NCBI GenBank assembly: GCA_016932695.1 | Contig: JAFGCH010000063.1 | Coordinates: 1-37,060, forward strand | Reading direction: 5' to 3' | DNA from: Acidimicrobiia bacterium | GTDB taxonomy: Bacteria > Actinomycetota > Acidimicrobiia > Spongiisociales > UBA11373 | Length of the DNA: 37,060 nt | Shown here: piece after piece, positions 15,921 to 24,598 of the stretch | Numbering within the stretch: the stretch's first letter is position 1 | Layout: the number at the start of each line of letters is the position of its first letter | Position numbers and translations under genes: made by a program | The notes under the pieces: generated by a model | The model's database searches: none | What the model was told of the DNA's origin: nothing | What the model saw: the letters and a program-made list of their open reading frames with translations, nothing else

Positions 15921-18653
15921 GTGGCCGCCTATCCGAGTGACTACGACTTCCATGTGGTGCTGCGCGACGGGGGCCTGGCCCACATCCGTCCCATCAAGCC
16001 CGAGGATGCCGAGGGCTTGCACAACATGTTCCATCGCCTGGGGCGGGACAGCGTGTACCACCGCTTCTTTCGCCACAAGCAGGACCTCTCCGAGGAGGAA
16101 CTGGGCTACTTCACCGACCTCGATTACGACGACCGCATGGCCTTCGTGGTGGAGCTGGGGACCAAGATGGTCGCCGTTGGCCGCTACGACCGCATGGAAG
16201 ACGATGCTGCGGTCGCCGAGGTGGCTTTCGTGGTCGAGGACGGCCATCAGGGGCGGGGCATCGGCACCCAACTCCTCACCCACCTGACCAACTACGCCCG
16301 CAACAACGGGGTAACCGCGTTTCGGGCTTTCGTCCTCCCCGACAACTACCCCATGATGCGGGTGTTCCGCAGCTCCGGTTTCCAGCTCCGCCGGGAGATG
16401 GGCCAGGGCATCTACACCGTCGAGTTCCCCGTCGAGCTCACCGAAGAGGCCAAGCGGGCTGCCTGGCAGCACGAGCAGCACGCCGTGGCCGCTTCTCTTC
16501 TCCCGATGTTCTACCCGCGGAGCGTGGCCATCGTCGGGGCCAGTCGGGAAGAGCGCTCCATCGGGGCCCGGGTGATGCGCAACACCCTGCGCGCCCGGTT
16601 CTCCGGAGTGGTCTTCCCGGTCAACCCCAACGCCCCGGCGGTGGGATCGGTCAAGGCCTACAAGTCGGTGCTCGACATCCCCGATTCGGTGGACATGGCG
16701 GTGCTGGTGGTGCCGGCCCGTTTCGTGCTGTCGGTGGTGCAGGAGTGCGCCGACAAGGGGGTCAAGGCCCTGGTGGTGATCAGCGCCGGGTTCTCCGAGA
16801 CGGGTGACGCGGGTACCCAGCTGGAGACCGAGCTGCTCGAGTTGGTGCGGTCTGCCGGCATGCGCATGGTGGGCCCCAACTGCATGGGCATGCTCAACAC
16901 CGACCCGGCGGTGAACCTCGACGTGACTTTCTCCCCGACCTATCCGCCGCGGGGCAACGTCGCCATGTCCAGCCAGAGCGGGGCTCTGGGCATCGCCATC
17001 CTGGACTACGCCCGGCAGCTGGACATCGGCATCTCCTCGTTCGTGTCGATGGGCAACAAGGCCGACGTCTCGGCCAACGACCTGCTGCTCTACTGGGAGG
17101 GAGACCCCTCTACCGACGTGATCCTCTTGTACCTGGAATCCTTCGGGCACCCGCGCCGCTTCGCCCGCATCTCGCGCCGGGTGAACCGCAAGAAGCCCAT
17201 CGTGGTGGTGAAGTCGGGGCGCAGCCAGGCCGGGGCCCGGGCCGCCAGCAGCCACACCGGGTCCATGGCCAGCGGTGAGGTGGCGGTCTCCGCCCTGTTC
17301 CGCCAGACCGGGATGATCCGCACCGATACCCTGGAGGAGCTCTTCGAGGTGGCCACTCTCCTCGCCAACCAGCCCCTGCCCGGCGGCCGGCGAGTGGGCG
17401 TGCTCACCAACGCCGGCGGGCCGGGGATCCTGGCGGCCGACGCCCTTTCGGCCGACGGGCTCGACCTGCCGCTCTTCTCTCCGGCCTTGCAGGAGAAGCT
17501 GCGGGTGGGTCTGGCCGCCGAGGCCGCGGCGGGCAACCCGGTGGACATGATCGCCTCGGCCGGCCCCGATCAGTACCAGGCCTGCTTGCGGGAATTGCTC
17601 GCCAGCGACGAGATCGACTCGGTGATGGTGATCTACATCCCCACCGCCCCGCGAGCGAGCCGCGACGTTGAGCAGGCAGTGGCCGATGTGGTCGCCGAGG
17701 GCACCAACGGCAAGACGGTGTTGTCGGTGTTCATGCAGGCCGACGACGGCGACCTGGGGCCGATCAACCGGGGGGAGATTCGCATCCCCAGCTACGCCTT
17801 CCCCGAGCCGGCGGCCCGGGCGCTGGCACGGGCGGTGCGTTACGCCGAATGGCGGGCCCGTCCCGAGGGGGTCATTGCCGAGTTCGACGACACCGATACC
17901 GACGTGGCCCAGGACGTGATCTGGGGGGCGCTGGGGCGTCTCGGCCTGGAGGGCGGGTGGCTGCTGCCCCACGAAGCCGACGCCGTGCTCGACGCCTACG
18001 GTATCCCGCATCCCAAGTCCCGGCTGGTCCACTCCCGGGAGGAGGCGGTGCAAGCGGCGGCGGAGTTCGGTGGGCCGGTGGCCCTCAAGGTGGTAGCGCC
18101 CAGCGCCCTGCACAAGAGCGATGTCGGCGGCCTCGCCCTGAACCTCACGGGCGACGAAGAGGTGGCGGCGGGCTACGACCGGGTGGCCGCGGTGGCCGAG
18201 GACGTCCAGGGCGTGTTCGTGCAGGAGTTCGTCAAGGGCGGCCACGAGGTCATCGTGGGCATGGCCGAGGACCCCTCCTTCGGGCCGCTGATCGCCTTCG
18301 GCCTCGGTGGGGTGTTCGTAGAGCTCATCAAGGACATCTCCTTCCGCATGAACCCCATCACCGACATCGACGTCGACGAGATGATCTCCGAGGTCAAGGC
18401 GGCCAAGATGCTGGAGGGCTATCGGGGAGGTCCCGCCGGCGACATCCCGGCACTCAAGGATCTCATGCAGCGCCTTTCGGCGCTGGTGGAGGAAGTGCCG
18501 GAGATCGTCGAACTGGACCTGAACCCGGTGAAGGTGCTGGAGCCCGGTCGCGGGGCGGTGGTAGTGGACACCCGCGTGCGGGTTAGGTCGGTGCCGCAGC
18601 GCTGGCTGCCGAGCCGCAAGGACATCCCCGCGGCCGAGCGGCGGTTGCGCTGA
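15921..18653 (+). CDS. Pat-type protein acetyltransferase: GNAT domain fused to ADP-forming acyl-CoA synthetase-like domains
   Basis: The 910-residue protein has, in order: a GNAT domain (about 15-175; acetyl-CoA loop HQGRGIGTQLL), a CoA-binding Rossmann domain (about 195-290; VAIVGASREERSIGARVMRN), succinyl-CoA-ligase-like domains (about 300-620; MSSQSGALG) and an ATP-grasp domain (about 690-900; LKVVAPSALHKSDVGGLAL, ending ELDLNPVKV). GNAT-first order is the actinobacterial PatA layout; enteric Pat has GNAT last. The His at about residue 445 in ASSHTGSM aligns with the phospho-His of ADP-forming synthetases, so synthetase activity is possible. Pat proteins acetylate a catalytic Lys in AMP-forming acyl-CoA synthetases. 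GTG 15921 is chosen because AGGAG (15911-15915) lies 5 nt upstream; GTG 15915 overlaps that site. Confidence 0.87.
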   Translation: MAAYPSDYDFHVVLRDGGLAHIRPIKPEDAEGLHNMFHRLGRDSVYHRFFRHKQDLSEEELGYFTDLDYDDRMAFVVELGTKMVAVGRYDRMEDDAAVAEVAFVVEDGHQGRGIGTQLLTHLTNYARNNGVTAFRAFVLPDNYPMMRVFRSSGFQLRREMGQGIYTVEFPVELTEEAKRAAWQHEQHAVAASLLPMFYPRSVAIVGASREERSIGARVMRNTLRARFSGVVFPVNPNAPAVGSVKAYKSVLDIPDSVDMAVLVVPARFVLSVVQECADKGVKALVVISAGFSETGDAGTQLETELLELVRSAGMRMVGPNCMGMLNTDPAVNLDVTFSPTYPPRGNVAMSSQSGALGIAILDYARQLDIGISSFVSMGNKADVSANDLLLYWEGDPSTDVILLYLESFGHPRRFARISRRVNRKKPIVVVKSGRSQAGARAASSHTGSMASGEVAVSALFRQTGMIRTDTLEELFEVATLLANQPLPGGRRVGVLTNAGGPGILAADALSADGLDLPLFSPALQEKLRVGLAAEAAAGNPVDMIASAGPDQYQACLRELLASDEIDSVMVIYIPTAPRASRDVEQAVADVVAEGTNGKTVLSVFMQADDGDLGPINRGEIRIPSYAFPEPAARALARAVRYAEWRARPEGVIAEFDDTDTDVAQDVIWGALGRLGLEGGWLLPHEADAVLDAYGIPHPKSRLVHSREEAVQAAAEFGGPVALKVVAPSALHKSDVGGLALNLTGDEEVAAGYDRVAAVAEDVQGVFVQEFVKGGHEVIVGMAEDPSFGPLIAFGLGGVFVELIKDISFRMNPITDIDVDEMISEVKAAKMLEGYRGGPAGDIPALKDLMQRLSALVEEVPEIVELDLNPVKVLEPGRGAVVVDTRVRVRSVPQRWLPSRKDIPAAERRLR

Positions 18654-18654
18654 G

Positions 18655-19107
18655 CTAGAGCCGCCCGGGCCGGGTGGCGGCCGAGAGGCCGCCGCCGGAG
18701 GCGCGGCCGGTCGTCTCTTCGGGCGCGATCGCGACCACCGGGCGTTCCTCGGGATAGACGGCGGGGGCGGAGAAGCCCAGGGCCGACTCGCTGTGGTACT
18801 TGGCGAGCAAGGCGGCGATCGCCTCCTCCTCCAGCCGCGGGTCGGTGACCAGGCGGGCGCGCCCGCGCACGATCACGCTCTCCCAGCCGGTGTCCTCGCG
18901 AGGGCGGCTCACCTCGACGCAAACCCGGGGATCGCGCCGCAGCGCCTCCAGCCGCCTCCCCTCTCCGGTGCGGAAGACCAGGTCGCCCCCGAGCATCGCA
19001 TAGGACATCGGGGTCACGTAGGGTGCGTCGCCGTCGATCTGGGCGATGTGGGCCACCCGGCCCTGCTCCAGGATCTCCCGGCACTGGTCGGCGTTCAGCT
19101 CGATCAT
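18655..19107 (-). CDS. Pyridoxamine 5'-phosphate oxidase-family flavin-binding split-barrel protein
   Basis: The 150-residue protein has the split beta-barrel pattern of the PPOX/NimA-like group: LEQGRVAHIAQIDGDAPYVTPMSYAMLGGDLVFRTGEGRRLEAL, then VCVEVSR and a WESVIVRGRARLV strand. Relatives bind FMN, F420 or haem and reduce small substrates; the cofactor cannot be read here. The last 35 residues are low-complexity (ASGGGLSAATRPGRL). Its stop is separated by one base from that of the convergent Pat-type gene. A weak GACGGGAAC precedes the ATG. Confidence 0.78.
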   Translation of the reverse strand: MIELNADQCREILEQGRVAHIAQIDGDAPYVTPMSYAMLGGDLVFRTGEGRRLEALRRDPRVCVEVSRPREDTGWESVIVRGRARLVTDPRLEEEAIAALLAKYHSESALGFSAPAVYPEERPVVAIAPEETTGRASGGGLSAATRPGRL

Positions 19108-19183
19108 GTTCCCGTCTCGGCTCGGGGGCCTCAGTATGCCTCACTCGGCCGGGCTCGCGGGCGAGGCAGTGCGCCGGCCGCCC

Positions 19184-19189
19184 TACCAT
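19184..19189 (+). promoter_or_regulatory. Possible -10 box TACCAT for pyruvate phosphate dikinase
   Basis: TACCAT lies 34 nt upstream of ATG 19224 and would give a leader of about 28 nt that contains the GGGAG ribosome site. The rest of the divergent stretch 19108-19223 shows no other clear site. Confidence 0.35.
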
Positions 19190-19223
19190 GCGGCCGCTCA
19201 AACGATCCAGGGAGTGCTTTTCC

Positions 19224-21911
19224 ATGGCCGGAACCAAGTGGGTCTACGGGTTCGATGAGGTCGCCGAAGCCGAGAAGCAGGCCGGGGGCGACTGGGAAGG
19301 GGTACGCGCCCTGCTCGGCGGCAAGGGCGCCAACCTGGGGGACATGACCCGGTTGGGAGTGCCGGTGCCGCCGGGGTATACCGTGACCACTGAGGCCTGC
19401 CTGGCCTACCTGGCCGGGGGCGAGGCCTTCCCGCCCGGCTGCTGGGATCAGATCGAGGAGGCCCTGGGTCGGGTGGAGAAGTCCACCGGCAAGCGCTTCG
19501 GCGATCCCGAGAACCCGCTCCTGGTCTCCTGCCGGTCCGGTGCCAAGTTCTCTATGCCGGGGATGATGGACACCGTCCTGAACATCGGCATGAACGACGA
19601 AGTGGCCGCCGGCCTGGCCCGGCTCACCGGCGACGAGCGCTTCGTGTACGACTCCTATCGCCGCCTGGTGCAGATGTTCGGGGCGGTGGTGCTGGGCCAG
19701 CCCGACGAGGTGTTCGAGGAGGTCCTGGAGGAGCATCGCCGTGAGGCGGGGGTGGCCACCGACTCGGAGCTGCCGGCGGAGCGGCTGAAGGCGATCGTGG
19801 TCGAGTTCCGCCGGCTGGCCCCCGGGTTCCCCACGGAACCCAAGGAGCAGCTGCGCCTCGCCACCGAGGCCGTCTTCAGGTCGTGGAACGGCAAGCGGGC
19901 CATCGACTACCGCAACGCCGCCGGCATCGCCCACGACCTGGGTACCGCGGTGAACATCCAGACGATGGTCTTCGGCAACATGGGCAACGGTTCGGCTACG
20001 GGCGTGGCCATGTCGCGCAATGCCACCACGGGCGAGCCGAAGATCGAGGGCGACTACCTCATCAACGCCCAGGGCGAAGACGTGGTCGCCGGAATCAGGG
20101 CCACCAAGCCCCTGGAGCAACTGGCCGACGACCTTCCGGAGATGTACGACCAGTTCGCCGCCATCGCCGCCCGCCTCGAGCGCCACTACCGCGAGATGCA
20201 GGACATGGAGTTCACCGTGGAGCGCGGCAAGCTCTGGATCCTGCAGACCCGTGCCGGCAAGCGCACCGCCCAGGCGGCGGTCCGCATCGCCGCCGACATG
20301 GCCGACGAGGGCCTCATCACCCGCGAGGAAGCGGTCATGCGGGTGAAGCCCGACCAGGTGGACTTCTTCCTGCACCCCCAGTTCTCCGCGGAGTCGCTCA
20401 AGGAGGCGTCGCAGCTGGCCAAAGGCCTGAACGTCTCTCCGGGGGCGGCGGTGGGACTCGCCGCCTTCGACGCCGACCTGGCGGAGCGCTGGGCCAAGGT
20501 CGACGGCAAGCCCACCATCATGGTGCGGCCCGAGACCAAGCCCGACGACGTGCACGGCATGCTGGCCGCCGAGGGCATCCTGACCAGCCGGGGCGGGCGC
20601 ACCAGCCATGCCGCCCTGGTGGCCCGCCAGTTTGGGAAGCCGGCGGTGGTCGGGGTGGCCGAACTGGACATCGACATGGCCGCCCGCACCATGACCGTGG
20701 CCGGGCAGGTCATCAAGGAAGGCGACTGGATCTCCATCGACGGGACCAGCGGGGTGGTGTACCTGGGCCGCCTGGCGACGGTGGTGCCCGACATCAGCGA
20801 CCCCTGGCTGATGAAGCTGCTCTCCTGGGCGGACGAGTTGCGCACGCTGCGGGTGCGGGCCAACGCCGACTACCCGGTGGACGCCGAGCGGGCCCGTCGC
20901 TATGGGGCGGAGGGCATCGGTCTCACCCGCACCGAGCACATGTTCTTCGAGACCGAGCGCTTGCCGCTGGTGCAGAAGATGATCATGACCACCGACCCGG
21001 CGGAGCGGGCCGAGGCTCTGGAAGGCCTGTTGCCCTATCAGCGAGCCGACTTCGAGGGCCTCTTCCGGGCCATGGACGGCCTCCCGGTGATCATCCGGCT
21101 CATCGACCCGCCGCTGCACGAGTTCTTGCCGTCGGCGGCCGATCTCACCAAGCGGTTCATCGACCTGAAGGTCGAAGAGGCCAAGGGGGCGCAGGTGGCC
21201 GCCGAGATCGCCGAGGTCGAGGGGGTGCTGGCCCGGGTGGAGGCCCTGCATGAGGCCAACCCCATGCTGGGCACCCGCGGGGTGCGGCTGGGGATCATGA
21301 TCCCCGAACTGACCCGAATGCAGGTGCGTGCCATCTTCGAGGCGGCGTGCAACGTGGCCCGCGAAGGCGGGAAGGTGCACCCGGAGGTGATGATCCCCCT
21401 CACCAGCCACGTCAACGAGTTGAAGTGGCAGCGTGAGGTCCTCGAGGCGGAAGCCCGCCAGGTGATGGCGGAGCAGGGCCTGCAGGTGGACTACATGTTC
21501 GGCACCATGATCGAGATCCCTCGGGCGGCATTGACCGCCGACGAGGTGGCGCAGTACGCCGAGTTCTTCTCGTTCGGCACCAACGACCTGACCCAGACCA
21601 CCTTCGGGATCAGCCGCGACGACGCCGAGTCGGGGTTCCTGATGCGGTACCTGCAGGAGGGAATCCTGGAGGAGAACCCCTTCGCCACTCTGGACCGCCC
21701 TGGGGTGGGGCGCATCATGCGCCTCGCCGTCGAAGGCGGCAGGGCCACCCGGCCCGACCTGGAGATCGGCATCTGCGGCGAGCACGGCGGCGACCCCCGC
21801 TCGATCGCCCTGTGCCACGAGCTGGGGCTGGACTACGTCTCCTGCTCGCCCTTCCGGGTGCCCATCGCCCGGCTGGCGGCGGCGCAGGCGGCGGTGGAGA
21901 TGCCGCGGTAG
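19224..21911 (+). CDS. ppdK: Pyruvate, phosphate dikinase
   Basis: The 895-residue protein matches the full PPDK layout. An N-terminal ATP-grasp part has ALLGGKGANLGDMTRLGVPVPPG and the stretch SCRSGAKFSMPGMMDTVLNIG. The central swivelling domain carries phospho-acceptor His462 in GGRTSHAALVARQFGKPAVVG. A C-terminal TIM barrel has LTRTEHMFF, LGTRGVRLG and active-site Cys851 in GICGEHGGDP. It interconverts ATP, phosphate and pyruvate with AMP, PPi and PEP in the cytoplasm, serving gluconeogenesis or PPi-linked glycolysis. I choose ATG 19224, where homology starts, with GGGAG about 9 nt upstream; a longer open frame begins upstream but has no family similarity. The stop is 4 bases from the convergent histidine kinase. 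No PPDK regulatory protein gene is adjacent. Confidence 0.95.
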   Translation: MAGTKWVYGFDEVAEAEKQAGGDWEGVRALLGGKGANLGDMTRLGVPVPPGYTVTTEACLAYLAGGEAFPPGCWDQIEEALGRVEKSTGKRFGDPENPLLVSCRSGAKFSMPGMMDTVLNIGMNDEVAAGLARLTGDERFVYDSYRRLVQMFGAVVLGQPDEVFEEVLEEHRREAGVATDSELPAERLKAIVVEFRRLAPGFPTEPKEQLRLATEAVFRSWNGKRAIDYRNAAGIAHDLGTAVNIQTMVFGNMGNGSATGVAMSRNATTGEPKIEGDYLINAQGEDVVAGIRATKPLEQLADDLPEMYDQFAAIAARLERHYREMQDMEFTVERGKLWILQTRAGKRTAQAAVRIAADMADEGLITREEAVMRVKPDQVDFFLHPQFSAESLKEASQLAKGLNVSPGAAVGLAAFDADLAERWAKVDGKPTIMVRPETKPDDVHGMLAAEGILTSRGGRTSHAALVARQFGKPAVVGVAELDIDMAARTMTVAGQVIKEGDWISIDGTSGVVYLGRLATVVPDISDPWLMKLLSWADELRTLRVRANADYPVDAERARRYGAEGIGLTRTEHMFFETERLPLVQKMIMTTDPAERAEALEGLLPYQRADFEGLFRAMDGLPVIIRLIDPPLHEFLPSAADLTKRFIDLKVEEAKGAQVAAEIAEVEGVLARVEALHEANPMLGTRGVRLGIMIPELTRMQVRAIFEAACNVAREGGKVHPEVMIPLTSHVNELKWQREVLEAEARQVMAEQGLQVDYMFGTMIEIPRAALTADEVAQYAEFFSFGTNDLTQTTFGISRDDAESGFLMRYLQEGILEENPFATLDRPGVGRIMRLAVEGGRATRPDLEIGICGEHGGDPRSIALCHELGLDYVSCSPFRVPIARLAAAQAAVEMPR

Positions 21912-21915
21912 GAAC

Positions 21916-23034
21916 TCAGGCGGGGAACGAGGCCCGGACCACCGTCCCCTTGCCGGGGGCGGTGTCGAGATGGAAGGTCCCGCCGGCGGATTGAACGCGC
22001 TCGGCCATGTTGGCCAGGCCCATGCCGCGGCGGACCCGCCCCGGGTCGAAGCCGGCGCCGTCGTCGGCCACGGTGACCACCACCCGTTCCTCGTTCCCGT
22101 CCACCTGCACGTCGACCGCCCCCGCCCCGGAATGGCGCAGAGCGTTGCTCAGGGCTTCTTTGACCACGGCCAGCAACTCGTCGGCCAACTGAGGCGGGGG
22201 CAGCTCGCGGGGGCAGGACACGTCGAGGTTGACCTGCGTCTGGTAGGGCGCCGACAGCTGACCTACCAGATCGGCCAATTGCTGGCGCAGGGTGGGCCGG
22301 GCCCAGACCGGGGGGCGGAGGTCGAAGATGAAGCGCCGCAGGGCGGTGATGGTCTCGTCGAGTTTCTCCACGGCGCGGTCCAAGCGGGCCCGCACGTCGG
22401 CGTGGATCGGATCGATCTGATTGGCCTGGGCTTGGATGCTCAGCCCGACGGCGAAGAGATCCTGGATGATCGAGTCGTGCAGGTCCCGGGCGATGCGCTC
22501 CCTCTCCTCGAGCAGCGCCGCCCGGCGGAGCCGCTCCTGCAACTGCAAGGTCGAGACGGCGGAGCCGGCGGTCAGCGCCAGGAACTCCACCAGGGTCTCG
22601 TCTTCCTCCGAGAAGCCTCCTTCCTTGTCGGTGAGATACAAGTTGCCGAACACCCGATTACCCACGCGTACCGGCACCCCCAAGAAGGTGTGCATCGGCG
22701 GGTGCCCCGGGGGGAAGCCGACGGCGTCGGGATGGGTGCTCACGTTATCGAGGCGAAGGGTGCGGCCCGCACGGGTGATCGTCCCCAGGACCCCGCGGCC
22801 GGTGGGGAGGTGGGAGATGGCGATCGCTTCTTCTTCATCCATTCCCACGTGGAGGAAGTGCACCAGTTGGCCGTGCTCGCCGAGCACCCCGAGGGCGCCG
22901 TAACGCGCCCCGGTCAGCTCCATGGCGATCTCCACGGTGGAGCGCAGCAGGCCGGACAGCTCCACCTGCCCGGCGACGCTGGCGGCTCCCTCGACGAGCC
23001 CGGCGATGCGCTCGGGCGACAGTCTGCGGCTCAC
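21916..23034 (-). CDS. GAF-domain sensor histidine kinase (NarL/DevS type)
   Basis: The 372-residue cytoplasmic kinase has one GAF domain (about residues 10-165; TGARYGALGVLGEHG, then FLGVPVRVGNRVFGNLYLTDK). A HisKA_3 dimerisation domain follows with phospho-acceptor His186 in ERERIARDLHDSIIQDLF. The HATPase domain at about 270-370 has EALSNALRHSGA (N box), VADDGAGFD (G1) and GMGLANMAERV (G2). No transmembrane helix is present. The resemblance to DevS/DosT is in the GAF and H-box regions, but those kinases have two GAF domains and a haem; no haem ligand can be assigned here. GTG 23034 follows TAACCT with a 7-nt spacer. It is transcribed away from its likely partner regulator at 23122. Confidence 0.9.
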   Translation of the reverse strand: MSRRLSPERIAGLVEGAASVAGQVELSGLLRSTVEIAMELTGARYGALGVLGEHGQLVHFLHVGMDEEEAIAISHLPTGRGVLGTITRAGRTLRLDNVSTHPDAVGFPPGHPPMHTFLGVPVRVGNRVFGNLYLTDKEGGFSEEDETLVEFLALTAGSAVSTLQLQERLRRAALLEERERIARDLHDSIIQDLFAVGLSIQAQANQIDPIHADVRARLDRAVEKLDETITALRRFIFDLRPPVWARPTLRQQLADLVGQLSAPYQTQVNLDVSCPRELPPPQLADELLAVVKEALSNALRHSGAGAVDVQVDGNEERVVVTVADDGAGFDPGRVRRGMGLANMAERVQSAGGTFHLDTAPGKGTVVRASFPA

Positions 23035-23041
23035 AAGGCAC

Positions 23042-23047
23042 AGGTTA
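23042..23047 (-). promoter_or_regulatory. -10 box TAACCT of a leaderless-type promoter (histidine kinase)
   Basis: TAACCT on the minus strand, a 7-nt spacer and GTG 23034 form a leaderless arrangement. No ribosome site is visible upstream of the GTG. Confidence 0.45.
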
Positions 23048-23109
23048 GATGGGACCTTCGGCCTGCCGTGGGGGTCGATGGGCCGAAGCCGCTGCGGCCG
23101 GCCTCTCAG

Positions 23110-23115
23110 TACTGT
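23110..23115 (+). promoter_or_regulatory. -10 box TACTGT of a leaderless-type promoter (response regulator)
   Basis: TACTGT, a 6-nt spacer and ATG 23122 form a leaderless arrangement. The 87-bp region between the divergent kinase and regulator genes thus carries two such promoters, 62 bp apart. Confidence 0.5.
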
Positions 23116-23121
23116 TGACCC

Positions 23122-23799
23122 ATGGCGGGAGTGCTCCGCATCGAACTGGTGGACGACCACGAGGTCGTCCGGGAGGGGCTCAAGGCCCTGCTGAATGCCG
23201 AGAGCGACCTCGAGGTGGTGGGCGAGGCGGGGACGGTGGCCGAAGCGGTGCGCCGGGTGGGTTACGACAGCCCCGACGTGGTGGTGCTCGACGTGCGCCT
23301 CCCCGACGGCAGCGGGATCGAGGCCTGCCGCGAGATCCGCAATCGCTGGCCCCACGTGCGGGTGCTGATGCTGACCTCTTTCGCCGACGACGAGGCGCTC
23401 TTCGCCTCCATCATGGCGGGGGCCTCGGGCTACGTCCTCAAGCAGATCAAGGGCACCGACCTGGTGGACAGCGTGCGCCGCGTGGGCCGCGGGGAGTCGC
23501 TGCTCGACCCGGAGATGACCGCCCGGGTGTTCCGGCGCATCCGGGGCGAGGAAGCCGACGATCCCCTGCTGGCCCGCCTGTCCAAGCAGGAGCGGCGCAT
23601 CCTCGAACTGATCGCGGAGGGCCTGACCAACCGCCAGATCGCCGAGCGGATGTTCCTCGCCGAGAAGACGGTGAAGAACTACGTGTCTAACGTACTGGCC
23701 AAGCTGGACATGGGCCGGCGCAGCGAGGCGGCTGCCTACGCCGCCCGGCTCGAAGCCCAGCGTCAGCACAAGTACCCGCCGGAGCAGTGGCCGCAGTAG
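23122..23799 (+). CDS. NarL/LuxR family response regulator (DevR-like)
   Basis: The 225-residue regulator has a receiver domain (about 5-120) with acidic pocket Asp15/Asp16 (LVDDHE), phospho-acceptor Asp57 (VVLDVRLPDG), Thr in MLTSF and Lys in YVLKQIKG. The LuxR helix-turn-helix follows at about 150-210: LSKQERRILELIAEGLTNRQIAERM, then EKTVKNYVSNVLAKLDM. KNYVSNVLAKL is close to DevR/DosR of mycobacteria. Phosphorylation by the divergent GAF kinase is the natural expectation. DevR-type regulators control dormancy or low-oxygen genes, but I see no proven target here. The CBS-BON gene 51 nt downstream is probably cotranscribed. Confidence 0.92.
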   Translation: MAGVLRIELVDDHEVVREGLKALLNAESDLEVVGEAGTVAEAVRRVGYDSPDVVVLDVRLPDGSGIEACREIRNRWPHVRVLMLTSFADDEALFASIMAGASGYVLKQIKGTDLVDSVRRVGRGESLLDPEMTARVFRRIRGEEADDPLLARLSKQERRILELIAEGLTNRQIAERMFLAEKTVKNYVSNVLAKLDMGRRSEAAAYAARLEAQRQHKYPPEQWPQ

Positions 23800-23850
23800 C
23801 CGGGCGGTGCTGAGCGGCGGCGGCGATCCCGAGGGAGGAGGCCGGCCTTG

Positions 23851-24525
23851 ATGAAGGTCCGCGACATCATGACCACGGATCCCTTCAGGGTCACGGGCGA
23901 CACACGCCTTAGGGAGGCGGCGCGCCTCATGGTCCGCCACCGGGTGAGCGGGCTCCCCGTGGTGGACGAGGCCGGCAAGCTGGTCGGCATCGTCAGCGAG
24001 GGCGACTTCATCCGGCGGGAGGCGGGCCGCGACCGTCCCCAGGGGGTGAGCCTGCTCGACGCAGTGTTCGGCGAAGGTGAGTTGCAGCCGGCGGGTGCCG
24101 AGACCGTGGCCGAGGTCATGACCCGCAGCGTGGTCACCATCACCCCGGAGGCCACCATCGGTGAAGCCGCCCGGGTCATGGGCCGGCGCAACGTGAAGCG
24201 CCTTCCCGTGGTCGACCTGGAAGGCGAGCTGGTTGGGATCGTGAGCCGGGCCGATGTGGTCGGGGCCTTCACCAAGCCCGACGACGTCATCGAGGACGAG
24301 GTGCGGGAGGACGTCATCCGGCGCTTGCTCTTCCTCGACCCCGACCTGGTGCAGGTGTCGGTCGTCGATGGGGTGGTGACCCTCGAAGGCGAGCTGGAGA
24401 ACCGCACCGAGGCTCACCTGCTCGAGGAGCTCGCCCGGCGTATCGCCGGGGTGGTGCGGGTGGAGAGCCGGCTGCGCTACAAGATCGACGACCGCAAGCT
24501 GGAGCGGGGCTATCCGCTGCCCTGA
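23851..24525 (+). CDS. CBS-pair protein with C-terminal BON domain
   Basis: The 224-residue protein has two CBS domains (about residues 1-60, MKVRDIMTTDPFRV, then LPVVDEAGKLVGIVSEGDF; and about 85-145, VAEVMTRSVVTITPEATI, then VVDLEGELVGIVSRADVV). A BON domain follows at about 155-215 (DPDLVQVSVVDGVVTLEGELENRTEAHLLEEL). CBS pairs bind adenine nucleotides and BON domains bind membranes or partner proteins. The combination is common in actinobacteria, often beside DevR-type regulons, and usually has no known function. GGGAGGAG lies upstream; TTG 23848 is an equally possible start, 3 bases earlier. It follows the response regulator in the same direction. Confidence 0.85.
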   Translation: MKVRDIMTTDPFRVTGDTRLREAARLMVRHRVSGLPVVDEAGKLVGIVSEGDFIRREAGRDRPQGVSLLDAVFGEGELQPAGAETVAEVMTRSVVTITPEATIGEAARVMGRRNVKRLPVVDLEGELVGIVSRADVVGAFTKPDDVIEDEVREDVIRRLLFLDPDLVQVSVVDGVVTLEGELENRTEAHLLEELARRIAGVVRVESRLRYKIDDRKLERGYPLP

Positions 24526-24598
24526 GCGGGTCGCCACCTCCAGCGGCGAGTTCCTCGCCCTGACTTCCTGGGAAGGGCAGGGCATCCCGCTACTCGCG

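Noticed and set aside
15909-18245. Long antisense frame opposite the Pat-type gene
   Set aside because: Low-complexity HHGV-rich sequence, no ribosome site and no recognisable domain; the plus strand is clearly coding.
19023-19223. An N-terminal extension of pyruvate phosphate dikinase
   Set aside because: The added residues are Arg/Ser/Gly-rich, run antisense through the split-barrel gene, and lie before the GGGAG site and ATG 19224.
19131-21818. Very long antisense reading frame opposite pyruvate phosphate dikinase
   Set aside because: Its translation is rich in His, Gly, Gln and Pro with no family signature, as expected opposite a high-GC gene. The plus-strand gene has full PPDK motifs.
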